The translations under genes and the position numbers were made by a program. This document shows, one piece after another, positions 7,574-15,897 of a stretch of 38,964 nt of DNA. The notes under the pieces were generated by a model. That model was not told the origin of the DNA. It worked only from the letters and a program-made list of their open reading frames with translations, and did no database searches. Origin of the DNA: Thermoguttaceae bacterium (GTDB lineage: Bacteria; Planctomycetota; Planctomycetia; Pirellulales; Thermoguttaceae); NCBI GenBank assembly GCA_017408405.1, contig JAFQUP010000157.1:1-38964 (forward strand). The letters run 5' to 3'. Position 1 is the first letter of the stretch; every line of letters begins with the position of its first letter.

Positions 7574-9286
7574 TTACCAGGCGATTGTGCAGCCGATTGA
7601 CAGTTCCTGGAAAATGTTGTAGTTGTTGTTTCTGATAGAATCTTCAACCATCATGTTTTGACCGGCGAGAGCGATATTCCCGAAGCACGAGACATCGTAT
7701 CCGAGTCTCCAGGTCACGTATTTCCCGGTTTTGTAGGTGGCGAAAATTCCCCACTGCGCCATGTACGAGATGTCAGTTTCAGACACTTTCGCGCGGTAAT
7801 CGACGCCCTGAGTGTTGTTCATGGAGAGTTTGTTTTCCATGAAGTTCAGGTAGGGAGAGAGTTTCCAGCGCATACCCCACGCCCAGACGCAGTGTTTATC
7901 GATGAATTCGCCGCCGAGAACGAGTCCGAGCATATTGTTCTGCGTATCGGTGTAGGAGTATCCGTTTTCAGTTCCGATCCAGTTGTTTTTGGAATCGTAG
8001 ATGTCGGCGGTTCCTGCCCAGTTCAAATCCTCATTGTAGGAGGTGAAGTTTACTCCGAAGAGGTGGGTATAGCGCAAACCTCCCTGACATTCTCTTGTCC
8101 AGGTACCGTTTGGATGACCGATAAGGGGATCGGGACGCCCGCGTTTACGGAATCTGAAGACCAGGTTTGCCGAGTTCATGTCGGCACTGTACTTCATTTT
8201 CAGTGTTCCGGGAATCGAAGAGTAAGTTTCCGTGGTCACTTCCTCCGCCTGCGCGGTTGTGCCGGCATCGCCTTCAGTTTCAGTACCTTCAGAACCGGTG
8301 CCAGATGAAACTTCGACATTATAGGAAACGGTTGAAAGTCCCGCGATTCCAAAATTGGAATAGAGTTTTTCGGAAGCGTAGTATGTTTTTTCGGCTTCCC
8401 ATTCATAGAGACCGTCAAAACTGAGGTCTGCCCAAATGTCGTAGTTGAAAGCGTTTCGTCCCAAGTATCGTGAGACGTTCATTTCAAATCCGGGAGCGAC
8501 AGAAAAGTTTGTGTTCGGAGTGATGGCAAAGGTTCCCGCGTTATTGAAAAACGCTGCGCTTCCTTTGTCGATACGCTGACGATGCTTTACTTTCGCCATT
8601 CCGCCGACAGCCCAGAGATATGGATTTCCGTATCCCTCATTGCAGAGCTGACAGGCAGTACTGCTTGAAGTTGTCGTTTCCGTGACGTAGGAATAGGTTT
8701 CCTGAGAATCGTACGGAGTAAGCGGTGGATCGCGATGAATTCGTTCCGGAACCATTTCCTCTTTTGTCTGCGGATAGGTCGGAGCCGGATTCGGCGTAGA
8801 AACGGCATCCGGAGTGAACGCGTTGTTTCGCGGATAATCCGGCATGGTGGAATATCCCGCACCGTAAAGCGGCTGTTCCTGATAGACGACCTGGGTATCG
8901 TAACCCGCGTACTGTCCAACCGGAGGTGAAACCGTTCCCTGTTGCGCGGCAGGCGCGCCCGCATATGCGTCACGAGGCGTATTACCCATTTCGACCGCTG
9001 AAGTCTGCTGAATGTACGCGTTATTTACGTGATTCGCGTACGGATCACCCGGCAGCGCAGACTGATTCATTCCACCGGCGGGATTTTCGTAAACTGACGG
9101 TACAGACACCGCGCTTCCATTCGCGGCGTTCTGAACAGATGACTCGTTTCCATACGCAGCCATCTGTGAATTAGCCATTGCGGAGTCATACGGATTTTGC
9201 GCCTGAAGGGTTGCCGAACAAATCGCGACAAAACCAAGCACAAAGAAACTCCGGCTAATTAGCCCTAATTTGCATTTGTTGCTCAC
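7574..9286 (-). CDS. secreted outer-membrane beta-barrel protein (BBP7-like)
   Basis: 570 residues. I place the start at GTG 9284-9286, not the in-frame ATG at 9314-9316. The GTG has GAGGAGGA 4-6 bases upstream and gives a normal signal peptide (SNKCKLGLISRSFFVLGFVAICSATLQA then Q). The first 200 mature residues are Gln/Pro/Tyr/Ala/Asn-rich and low-complexity. From about residue 225 on, the sequence is aromatic with alternating patterns (FNYDIWADLSFDGLYEW, YTHLFGVNFTSY) and ends in Trp after SIGCTIAW, an aromatic C-terminus as in outer-membrane barrels. The pattern resembles the BBP7 barrel family of planctomycetes. That assignment is tentative; surface location is fairly sure. Confidence 0.75.
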   Translation of the reverse strand: MSNKCKLGLISRSFFVLGFVAICSATLQAQNPYDSAMANSQMAAYGNESSVQNAANGSAVSVPSVYENPAGGMNQSALPGDPYANHVNNAYIQQTSAVEMGNTPRDAYAGAPAAQQGTVSPPVGQYAGYDTQVVYQEQPLYGAGYSTMPDYPRNNAFTPDAVSTPNPAPTYPQTKEEMVPERIHRDPPLTPYDSQETYSYVTETTTSSSTACQLCNEGYGNPYLWAVGGMAKVKHRQRIDKGSAAFFNNAGTFAITPNTNFSVAPGFEMNVSRYLGRNAFNYDIWADLSFDGLYEWEAEKTYYASEKLYSNFGIAGLSTVSYNVEVSSGTGSEGTETEGDAGTTAQAEEVTTETYSSIPGTLKMKYSADMNSANLVFRFRKRGRPDPLIGHPNGTWTRECQGGLRYTHLFGVNFTSYNEDLNWAGTADIYDSKNNWIGTENGYSYTDTQNNMLGLVLGGEFIDKHCVWAWGMRWKLSPYLNFMENKLSMNNTQGVDYRAKVSETDISYMAQWGIFATYKTGKYVTWRLGYDVSCFGNIALAGQNMMVEDSIRNNNYNIFQELSIGCTIAW

Positions 9287-9316
9287 GAGGTCCTCCTCTT
9301 CGTTTATTAATTGCAT

Positions 9317-9341
9317 ACCCCCACAATATTAGCTTGGGGGT
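9317..9341 (-). promoter_or_regulatory. leader hairpin of the barrel gene
   Basis: ACCCCCA / TGGGGGT, 7-bp stem with an 11-nt A/T-rich loop, about 30 bp upstream of the GTG start. The G/C arms stand out in an A/T-rich leader. It could be mRNA structure or an operator-like palindrome. I found no convincing -10/-35 pair nearby. Confidence 0.35.
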
Positions 9342-9521
9342 CTGCTTACCCATATAATCGGCAAATTTCTACTAATAATACAGTCAGATGTGGAAATATT
9401 CTGATAAATCTTAAAATTCCTGAAAAGGTTAAAGGAGGAATAGGCTGTGTATTTTAACTGGACAGATGTTTTGTTAAGTTAGGTTGAGTTTTGAGAGAAC
9501 TCATGGAGAGCGGAGGTAGAG

Positions 9522-9547
9522 AAAAAAAGGCGGGTTCGCGACCCGCC
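9522..9547 (-). terminator. intrinsic terminator of the peptidase gene
   Basis: Perfect GGCGGGT / ACCCGCC stem with a 5-nt loop, followed on the minus strand by seven T (complement of 9522-9528). It lies 28 bp after the stop at 9575. Confidence 0.85.
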
Positions 9548-9574
9548 AGTGTTTTGTTTCAGGGGAAGAAAGGT

Positions 9575-11056
9575 CTATTCATTGTTTTTTAGAGTGATTT
9601 CAGCAAGGAATTTACCGTTGGTTTTTTTGAGCATCGCGGATGGCAGGTTCAGCCGGAGGAAAACGGTTCCGTCAAATGGCACGGTGAATGTTCTCGCGGT
9701 TCCAATTTCAATTGGTTCGTGGAATGTTCCGGGCTGTCGATCATTCAGGTCCTCTTCATTGATTTTTTCGCCGTCCTTAAGGATAACGGCCTGGAGGATT
9801 CCCAGGGGCTGTCCCAAGTGGTATTCAATCGACACTCCGTTGGTTTCACAGAGCCAGCTTTCATGGTCATTCTGAATGATTTCAAATGAACCTTTTGAGC
9901 GAACCCTTACGATTTGCCCTTTTTTGAGTTGGATTCCTGAATTTTGCCAGCCGCGGTTCGCGGCGAATTTTTTGATCGTTTTGGCATTTTTTTCCTGCTC
10001 GAGTGGTTTACCGGGTGAAGTGTCTGGAAACTCCGCGTCTGGGTCAAAGCCATATTCGAGCCGCGCGATGAAGATGAGCCATCGTTTTTCAATTTCCGTG
10101 CGGTTCTCTTCGAGATTCTTGAGAAAATCCTCGGTGAGAGTCAGGTGAGTTTTTCTTTCTTTCAGAGCCGGAATTATTGCGTGAAGGGCATTTTTCGCAT
10201 CGGGGTCATTATGGAGGAACCAAACCCAGGCCCAGCTCCAGTAGTAAATCGCGTTTGTTCCGTAATCTTCCGGTTTAGGGTTTGCAAGCTGTTCAAATGA
10301 TCGGATTTCTCCGCGCCTGACCGCGTTCCTGATCTCTCTGATTCTTCCGCAGAAAGGGACATCATTTTTGTTTTCAGGCATGATTCCAAGGGTGAGTTTT
10401 CCGTCGATCCATGAGTGAGTCGCGAGCATTTCGGCCATTCCTTCCGCAAACCAGTCCGGTCCAGCGTCTCCCAGAAGAGTGGAGGAGAAACTGTGGACCA
10501 TTTCGTGAAGAACGAGGTGTCTCCGATAGTATTCCGAGGGCTGTTCAAAAACCCAGCAGTCATAATTGAATGAGAAACCGTTCTGAAATGGCGGCAGGAT
10601 ATCCGGAATATAGTTCGCTTTCAGAAAAGGTTCCTTTTCTTTCATGAGGAAAACGTTCAGCATCCAATCCGGGTTTTCATGAATTCCAAAGAATTGGCAC
10701 AGAATGGGATAAGCGGCGTCTACGGCCGAGACGATTTCCCGCACACTCCGATTCAGGGGCAGATCGGTGACGAGAGTAACGTATTTTCCCCGAAGTATCT
10801 CCAGACCAGCATCACGCGCACGTTGTTCCTCGACGATAATTCTCGGATGGCTTTTGAAAAGTTCGGTCATTTGAAAATGGCCGGCTTCTCCCATGAGAAT
10901 GACGTTCTCTTCACTATCTTCTATCGTTTCTGCGCGGAGAGGAGAGATATTGGTGAAGGTGAGAATGGCTGCGAAAGCGAGAAACGCGGCATGACCAGCC
11001 GTGAGAAGAGAAAAAGAGGTCAGCCGCGTTTGAGTACACTTGGAGCGGAAAATCAT
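9575..11056 (-). CDS. secreted gluzincin-type metallopeptidase
   Basis: 493 residues. Start set at ATG 11054-11056, which has AGGAGGTG 6 bases upstream; an in-frame start 17 codons earlier has none. A long signal sequence or anchor spans residues about 13-43. The zinc motif HEMVH (184-188) is followed by a Glu (E205, in DWFAEGMAE), the third-ligand arrangement of MA-clan gluzincins such as the peptidase_MA-like/DUF1570 groups. The last 130 residues form a separate beta-rich domain (from about RGWQNSGIQLKKGQ to the C-terminus) whose spacing recalls LecA-like sugar-binding domains; that is tentative. It lies downstream of lpxC, so an extracytoplasmic envelope or surface-polymer role is plausible. 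Substrate unknown. Confidence 0.8.
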   Translation of the reverse strand: MIFRSKCTQTRLTSFSLLTAGHAAFLAFAAILTFTNISPLRAETIEDSEENVILMGEAGHFQMTELFKSHPRIIVEEQRARDAGLEILRGKYVTLVTDLPLNRSVREIVSAVDAAYPILCQFFGIHENPDWMLNVFLMKEKEPFLKANYIPDILPPFQNGFSFNYDCWVFEQPSEYYRRHLVLHEMVHSFSSTLLGDAGPDWFAEGMAEMLATHSWIDGKLTLGIMPENKNDVPFCGRIREIRNAVRRGEIRSFEQLANPKPEDYGTNAIYYWSWAWVWFLHNDPDAKNALHAIIPALKERKTHLTLTEDFLKNLEENRTEIEKRWLIFIARLEYGFDPDAEFPDTSPGKPLEQEKNAKTIKKFAANRGWQNSGIQLKKGQIVRVRSKGSFEIIQNDHESWLCETNGVSIEYHLGQPLGILQAVILKDGEKINEEDLNDRQPGTFHEPIEIGTARTFTVPFDGTVFLRLNLPSAMLKKTNGKFLAEITLKNNE

Positions 11057-11177
11057 TTTCACCTCCTGAATGTAAAGAGTAATTTGGTTTGGTTGAGCGT
11101 TTTTCATTTTTTTGCGGAACAGGAGAGTTTGAACGTATTATTTTCCTGTTTCCGCGTTACCGGGTTTATTCTGAGAG

Positions 11178-12032
11178 TCAGACAAGCCGTTCGAGAATCT
11201 GCTTCACGAAGAGAGCGTTCAGGTCATGTCCGCTGCAGAAGGCTCTTACGTTCGCGAAGAGTCTTCCCTGCAGAAGAGCGAGATCTCCGATAATGTCAAG
11301 CAGTTTGTGGCGCGCGCATTCGTTTGGAAAGCGCAGGGTATTTTCGATGGGGCCATTTTCTCCGAAGACGAGCAGGTCCTGGTAGGTTGCCCTTTTGGCG
11401 AGTCCAGCCTTGAGAATGGCGTCCGCTTCCTGTCTGGTCACGAATGTTCTGCACGGAGCGATTTCATTTCGGTAAACTTCAGGAGAAAGAGTAATCTGCG
11501 CGGTTTGGTTTCCGATTGGGCTTTTCTGGCCGTATCGAATGTCAAAAGAAATCTGGAGTTCCTCAGCAGGCGCAGCCGAGACGAATCTTGATCTCGTGGG
11601 GTCAGGGTCTTTCTGGGTGAATGCTTCGGTAACAAGCCATTGCTTCTGCGGCACATTCTGCTCTTCGTACCCTACGGAATCAAAGGCCGTGACGAAATCC
11701 GCGGCACTTCCATCCAAACCGGGCATTTCCACCGCGGTGACTCTGATTTCGCAGTTATCGACATTCATTCCCTTTAAGGCGGAAAGAACGTGTTCGACCA
11801 TTTCGACTCTTGCGCCGTTTTTTTCAAGAGATGTTCTTCTCGGAATCGCGATACGGTATTCAGGTCTGACCGGAATTCTTGGTTTTCCAGGCAGATCTTC
11901 TCTGACGAAGACCAGCCCGGAATCAGGTTCCGCAGGCATAAAAGTTACCGTAATGTCTCTGTCGCTCCAGTATCCAATACCATGAACAGAAATAGGGGCT
12001 GCGAGAGTTCTTTGAGGTCCGGGCTGAATCAT
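11178..12032 (-). CDS. lpxC: UDP-3-O-acyl-N-acetylglucosamine deacetylase
   Basis: 284 residues from ATG 12030-12032; an in-frame TTG six codons upstream is less likely. LpxC removes the N-acetyl group in the committed step of lipid A synthesis, in the cytoplasm. Zinc ligands are in place: H81 (VEHVLSAL), H242 and D246 (ARHKLLDIIGD). The catalytic His is H269 (SGHD). The core is near the usual length. No clear Shine-Dalgarno is seen, which is odd for this window. The skp gene lies upstream on the same strand with a 273-bp gap holding a promoter candidate (12095-12127), so lpxC may have its own promoter. Its presence shows an LPS-type outer membrane. Confidence 0.93.
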   Translation of the reverse strand: MIQPGPQRTLAAPISVHGIGYWSDRDITVTFMPAEPDSGLVFVREDLPGKPRIPVRPEYRIAIPRRTSLEKNGARVEMVEHVLSALKGMNVDNCEIRVTAVEMPGLDGSAADFVTAFDSVGYEEQNVPQKQWLVTEAFTQKDPDPTRSRFVSAAPAEELQISFDIRYGQKSPIGNQTAQITLSPEVYRNEIAPCRTFVTRQEADAILKAGLAKRATYQDLLVFGENGPIENTLRFPNECARHKLLDIIGDLALLQGRLFANVRAFCSGHDLNALFVKQILERLV

Positions 12033-12094
12033 GGTTAATGTGAAATGCAAAAATTTTGTTTACTAAACGGAATTTCCCAAAACGCGAATTCCAG

Positions 12095-12127
12095 AAATAA
12101 GGGATAATTTTGCTTTTTCGCAAGGGG
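12095..12127 (-). promoter_or_regulatory. candidate lpxC promoter
   Basis: Minus strand: CCCC directly followed by TTGCGA (12118-12123), a 17-bp spacer and TTATTT (12095-12100). The leader would be about 55 nt. The -10 is weak, but the C-tract abutting the -35 matches several other promoters in the window. Confidence 0.4.
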
Positions 12128-12207
12128 TCGGAAGTTCCGCGTATTTTCAGATACGCATATTCTGCCAGGTTACGGAAATTCAAAACATAAACTTTTTTAA
12201 ACGAAAC

Positions 12208-12222
12208 GCGGTTTGGGGAAGG
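12208..12222. repeat. 15-bp intergenic repeat, copy 1
   Basis: GCGGTTTGGGGAAGG, identical to 31528-31542. A small CGTAT-type hairpin (12139-12156) lies 69 bp before it, as in the other copy. It sits about 175 bp upstream of lpxC. A shorter relative (CCGTTTGGGGAAGAG) is at 23443-23457. Confidence 0.5.
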
Positions 12223-12232
12223 CCGCTAAATT

Positions 12233-12260
12233 CCCCCCATCCTCCAGAGAAGATGGGGGG
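12233..12260 (-). terminator. hairpin after skp
   Basis: Perfect 9-bp stem CCCCCCATC / GATGGGGGG with a 10-nt loop, about 46 bp beyond the skp stop. On the minus strand the following bases (AATTTAG) are only weakly T-rich. Read on the plus strand, a T-run begins about 10 nt later. Confidence 0.5.
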
Positions 12261-12305
12261 CCAGGGAAGATTTTTTCCGAAGGTTATTCCGGAATAGTTT
12301 ATTCG

Positions 12306-13034
12306 TCACTGGGCAGCGGCGTTTGTTCCGACCGCGGCATTGGTCTGAGCGGTCTTGGCTTTGACCGTGGTATTCGTTTTACGAATGGAAGAGGGATCGG
12401 CTTTCTGAATTTCGGTCAGGACAATAGTCGTCAAATCGACCGAGCGGTCATTCGCCCAAACGACGGGGCGTGTTCCGACAGCCTGCGCGTACTGGGCGAA
12501 GAACGCTTCGTACTGCTGGGGATTTGGAAGAAGCGGAACTTCTTCGAGAAGTTTTGAACGGTCATAATTCAGGACGATCGACATTCCGAAATGAGAACCG
12601 ACACGTTCCGCTTGCGCGAGAATGGTGGAATAAACGGAATTGAAGACGCGGACACGTTCCTCGGTAGCCTGTTTGATGAGCATAAGCTGTTTGGATTCCA
12701 GTTCACCGGTTCGAGCCAGCATTTGCTGCTCGGTTTCACGATATTTTTCGGAATTTCGTTCGTAAGTGGTCAGGAGTTCGCGCATTTTAACGATTTCCTG
12801 GCGTTCTTTCATGCTTTCCTGGAGCAGCTTTGAGTATTTTTCATTCAAAGCTGCCATCTGCGTGTCAATCGTGGCATTCTGGGACATGATGTATCCGACA
12901 TCAACCAAACCGACGGAAGCGGGACGCATTACAGTTTTTTTCGTGGTTTCCGTTTCCTGCTGAGCGATAACAGAGAAAACACAGACCAAACCGCAGGCCG
13001 CAGCCGCGAAAGCCATCATCCACTTGGATTTCAT
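12306..13034 (-). CDS. OmpH/Skp-family periplasmic chaperone
   Basis: 242 residues with AAGGAG 8 bases before the ATG. There is a clear signal peptide (MKSKWMMAFAAAACGLVCVFSVIAQ). Residues about 40-190 fit OmpH/Skp: an N-terminal VGLVDVGYIMSQN strand, then a long charged coiled-coil with tentacle-like heptads (KYSKLLQESMKERQEIVKMRELL) and a return strand (GMSIVLNYDRSKLL). Skp binds unfolded outer-membrane proteins in the periplasm. The C-terminal 45 residues are an Ala/Thr/Lys-rich tail not usual in Skp. The position just upstream of lpxC is the common envelope-biogenesis arrangement. Confidence 0.88.
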   Translation of the reverse strand: MKSKWMMAFAAAACGLVCVFSVIAQQETETTKKTVMRPASVGLVDVGYIMSQNATIDTQMAALNEKYSKLLQESMKERQEIVKMRELLTTYERNSEKYRETEQQMLARTGELESKQLMLIKQATEERVRVFNSVYSTILAQAERVGSHFGMSIVLNYDRSKLLEEVPLLPNPQQYEAFFAQYAQAVGTRPVVWANDRSVDLTTIVLTEIQKADPSSIRKTNTTVKAKTAQTNAAVGTNAAAQ

Positions 13035-13462
13035 TTTATTTACTCCTTCAACAAAACGACGTGAGCGTCGAACCTTTTTTCTCTTAAAATTGGGACATCG
13101 CCATAATTTTCAGCGAGCCATTAATTCTGATTGGGCATATTTTCACAAATTTTTGTTTTTTAGTAAAGATTGATTTCATAAAAAAAGCCTTTTTTGGATA
13201 AAATTTTTCGAAAAAAATAAAAAAAACGAGAATCTTAAGAAATTTAAAAGCGAGTTTCATCCCTTTTTTAGTGGGCGGATCTCTCTGTTTTGCCTAAAAG
13301 TTAAAATTTGACAGTCCCCCTCGCAAAATTTTTTCAATTTGGTAAAATTTTATAGAAATTGAAGAGCCGGTTGCCGAAAAAAAGGAATAACGGATAACTG
13401 GCTGTGAAATATTTTCAATCAGAATAATTAACCATTTAATATTTAACTATTTGGAGAAAGAC
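13035..13462. other. A/T-rich divergent spacer between skp and cysC
   Basis: 428 bp, very A/T-rich between about 13140 and 13260. It contains the cysC promoter candidate (13316-13348). I saw no convincing promoter for skp and no coding signal. Confidence 0.4.
13316..13348 (+). promoter_or_regulatory. candidate cysC promoter
   Basis: CCCCC (13316-13320), TCGCAA (13321-13326), a 16-bp spacer and TAAAAT (13343-13348). A TTGACA at 13308-13313 has no -10 at proper distance. The leader is about 110 nt. The C-tract/TCGC arrangement recurs upstream of def. Confidence 0.45.
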
Positions 13463-14122
13463 ATGGCACTTGAAGAAAAAGTTGAAGTCGTTTGGCACGA
13501 AAACTCAGTTTCTCGCGCGGACCGTGAAAAGCTTAACGGGAATAAAGGCGGTATTCTTTGGTTCACCGGTTTAAGCGCCTGCGGGAAAAGTACGATCGCT
13601 AATGTTCTTGATCATAAACTGAATCAGATGGGCGTTCACAGTGTCGTTCTTGACGGCGACAACGTTCGTCACGGTTTGAACGCGGCTCCGAAAATGCTTC
13701 TCGATGTTCACGGAGAAGAATTTGCCAAACGTTTCGGCCTTGGTTTTTCCGCTCAGGACCGAGAAGAAAATATCCGCCGCATCGGTGCCGTGGCGAATCT
13801 TTTCGCTAACGCCGGTATTTTGGCAATCACCGCGTTCATCAGTCCCTACCGCGTTGACCGTGACCGCGTTCGGGCGAAGAGTGCTGACGGCGATTTCATT
13901 GAGATTTTCGTTGATACGCCGCTTGAAGTTTGCGAACAGCGCGATCCGAAGGGCATGTACAAAAAAGCGCGCGCCGGCGAAATTAAGGGTTTTACCGGTA
14001 TCGATGATCCCTATGAAGAACCGGTTAACGCTGAAATCGTTCTGAAAGGTGCTGAAAAATCAGCGGAAGAACTCGCGGATGAAGTCATTGCCTATCTGAA
14101 AAAGGTTGGCAAAATTGCCTGA
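13463..14122 (+). CDS. cysC: adenylylsulfate (APS) kinase
   Basis: 219 residues. It phosphorylates APS to PAPS, the sulfate donor for assimilation or sulfation. P-loop GLSACGKST (36-44), [10 protein letters not shown] (64-73), FISPYR (125-130) and the [14 protein letters not shown] / FTGIDDPYE signature are all intact. Start set at ATG 13463 (GGAGA 7 bases upstream) rather than an in-frame TTG at 13451. Odd point: about 18 residues ([18 protein letters not shown]) sit between GLN and the LGFS motif, where classical CysC proteins run straight on. No cysN/cysD or PAPS reductase is in the window. It stands alone between its promoter and a terminator. Sulfatase-rich planctomycetes handle sulfated sugars, but a link is only inference. 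Confidence 0.93.
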   Translation: MALEEKVEVVWHENSVSRADREKLNGNKGGILWFTGLSACGKSTIANVLDHKLNQMGVHSVVLDGDNVRHGLNAAPKMLLDVHGEEFAKRFGLGFSAQDREENIRRIGAVANLFANAGILAITAFISPYRVDRDRVRAKSADGDFIEIFVDTPLEVCEQRDPKGMYKKARAGEIKGFTGIDDPYEEPVNAEIVLKGAEKSAEELADEVIAYLKKVGKIA

Positions 14123-14500
14123 ATCTGAGTCGGCTTCTGAAAAAAGGTCCTTTAACCGTCTGGATTATCCGTTAGTCTTACTGTCCCGGATTCAAGATAT
14201 TTGTCCGGGACGTTTTTCACTTGAAATTCGTGTCGGATAATTTGATTTCCAGATGGTGTTTTTTTGAAGAATGATGGGTCTTTTAAATTAAAAAGAAGTC
14301 AGAGGACTGTCTTGAGTTTATGCCTTGCTGAATGGAAGCGGCATATGATTCAAGTATTCGTGATTTTTTACCGAAAAAAGAAATGGGTAAATCCGTATTC
14401 CGCAACAGGCAGACATTTTGCCTGTCGGGGTCTTGCCAAGAGGCGGCCAGGGGAAGAATGCTGATTTTCCAATACTCGTTTTCAGGTAATCAGGAAATTA
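14123..14500. other. spacer between cysC and the anti-sigma pair
   Basis: Holds the cysC terminator (14183-14217) and a 7-bp hairpin ACAGGCA/TGCCTGT (14405-14425). Small frames here have no ribosome binding site and no family look. No convincing promoter for the gene at 14501 was found. Confidence 0.35.
14183..14217 (+). terminator. cysC terminator
   Basis: Perfect 8-bp stem GTCCCGGA / TCCGGGAC with a 13-nt loop, followed by GTTTTT. Confidence 0.8.
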
Positions 14501-15373
14501 ATGGTGGGCCGTATGACTATCGCAGGCAGCTGTTTTTGGGAAAAAGATTTTTGCATTCCGAGTCGAACGGAGGCTGGACACGCTATTCTTGACGGAATAC
14601 TTCTTCAGCTTCAGGATTACGAATGGCCACAAAAAGATATTTTCGCGATCCAGCTTGCTTTTGAGGAAGCGTTGGTGAACGCGATCCGCCATGGCAATCA
14701 GTCTGAGAATCGTCTTGGTGTTAAAGTTCATCTTGAGATTTCGCCGCAGGTTTTTCTCGCGCGCATTTCTGACGAGGGGACCGGTTTTGATCCGGATAAT
14801 CTTCCTGACCCGACGCTTGATGATTTTCTTGAACGTCCCTGCGGACGCGGAGTGAAACTGATGCGCTCCTTCATGACCTCGGTGGATTTCAATGAACGGG
14901 GTAATGTCGTGACGATGAAAAAGGAACGTTCAGCTCCGTCTCAGGAACACCGGGAGAATCAGGATGCGCAAACGGCTTCCTCCGGGAATTTTACTGTTTC
15001 GGACCTTCCTGCTCCGCAGACGGAATGTGTCGGGATCGCCGCTGCGGGTGAAGAGATTCTTCCGAAAGAAACTTTTGGTTCCGTAGAAATGGTTTCCGCG
15101 CCGGAGGTTTTTACGTTGACCGAAACAGTTCCATCTTCAGATACCGCGCTGGAGGTTCACTCTGAATCTTCAGCGGAGATTTCCATTGAAAATTCGGTTT
15201 GTCCGGAAACCGTACCGGAAGTTTCTGAGAGTTCAGAACTCCCGGTTAGTTCGGACGCTTTGGCGGCGACAGAATTGAATGCGGTTTCTCCCGCAGCAGA
15301 TTCACCGGAGAAAGTACCTTTTTCCTCGGAATCGGTTCCGAGGGATGAAAATGAAGGACCGGCGGTTCAGTAA
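14501..15373 (+). CDS. RsbW-like ATP-binding anti-sigma kinase with long acidic tail
   Basis: 290 residues. Residues 1-140 match the HATPase_c_2 / RsbW-SpoIIAB fold: N-box EEALVNAIRHGN (55-66, N60), G1 box DEGTGFDP (91-98) and G2 box GRGVKLM (115-121). Such kinases bind a sigma factor or phosphorylate a STAS partner in partner-switching. Residues 143-290 form a low-complexity Ser/Glu/Pro/Val-rich tail with no predicted fold, absent from classical RsbW. ATG 14501 has AGGA 5 bases upstream; ATG 14513 is an alternative. The STAS gene follows 76 bp downstream, so the two look like one regulatory module. No sigma factor gene is nearby, so the target is unknown. Confidence 0.85.
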   Translation: MVGRMTIAGSCFWEKDFCIPSRTEAGHAILDGILLQLQDYEWPQKDIFAIQLAFEEALVNAIRHGNQSENRLGVKVHLEISPQVFLARISDEGTGFDPDNLPDPTLDDFLERPCGRGVKLMRSFMTSVDFNERGNVVTMKKERSAPSQEHRENQDAQTASSGNFTVSDLPAPQTECVGIAAAGEEILPKETFGSVEMVSAPEVFTLTETVPSSDTALEVHSESSAEISIENSVCPETVPEVSESSELPVSSDALAATELNAVSPAADSPEKVPFSSESVPRDENEGPAVQ

Positions 15374-15449
15374 TTCGCGACGCGCGTAACCTGAACTCTG
15401 ACAAACGAAAAACAGATTTAACCATTATCAACCTTTAAGGAGTCATTTC

Positions 15450-15803
15450 ATGTCCGACCTTCGGCATATTTCCATCAATGTCGTCAATGACATTTGCGTC
15501 GTTCATCTGCTCGACAATCGAATTGTGGATGACATCAATATTTACGAATTGGGGATCGAACTTTTCGCGCTTGTGGAACAGTCCGGCTACGACAAGCTCC
15601 TTCTCAATTTTTCAGGAGTAGGTTTTCTTTCGAGTGCCGCGCTTGGCAAACTGATTATGCTCTATAAAAAGGTTGCGGTCCGTAACGGAGTCCTTAAGCT
15701 GTGCAGTATTACGCCTGATATTCGGGAACTTTTTTCCATGATGAATCTGGACCGAATTTTTACGATTTGTCCCACCGAAGCGGATGCTTTGGCTTCTTTC
15801 TGA
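15450..15803 (+). CDS. STAS-domain anti-anti-sigma factor
   Basis: 117 residues, a single STAS domain as in RsbV/SpoIIAA. The phosphorylatable position lies in VGFLSSAALGKLI (S61 or S62, the usual site before the helix). The ATG follows AAGGAG. Unphosphorylated STAS proteins bind the kinase partner and release its target; the natural partner is the RsbW-like kinase 76 bp upstream. A phosphatase of the RsbU/P type, needed to complete the switch, is not in the window. Confidence 0.9.
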   Translation: MSDLRHISINVVNDICVVHLLDNRIVDDINIYELGIELFALVEQSGYDKLLLNFSGVGFLSSAALGKLIMLYKKVAVRNGVLKLCSITPDIRELFSMMNLDRIFTICPTEADALASF

Positions 15804-15849
15804 GAAGCGAGGCGGTAATTTGAGCAGGAGCGGAATCCTTTGAAACACG

Positions 15850-15885
15850 AAATACGCAGAAAGATTTCTCTCTGCGTATTTTTTT
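15850..15885 (+). terminator. terminator/attenuator touching the next ribosome binding site
   Basis: Perfect 11-bp stem AAATACGCAGA / TCTGCGTATTT with a 10-nt loop and a T-run ending at 15885. The GGAGA ribosome binding site of the next gene starts at 15886, so there is no room for a promoter between them. Confidence 0.85.
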
Positions 15886-15897
15886 GGAGAAAAAAGT

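Noticed and set aside
9287..9316. ATG start ten codons upstream for the barrel protein
   Set aside because: It would put Glu/Asp residues before the signal peptide, and the strong GAGGAGGA site serves the GTG at 9286.
14264..14464. 66-codon frame before the anti-sigma gene
   Set aside because: No ribosome binding site, composition unlike neighbours, and it overlaps a hairpin.
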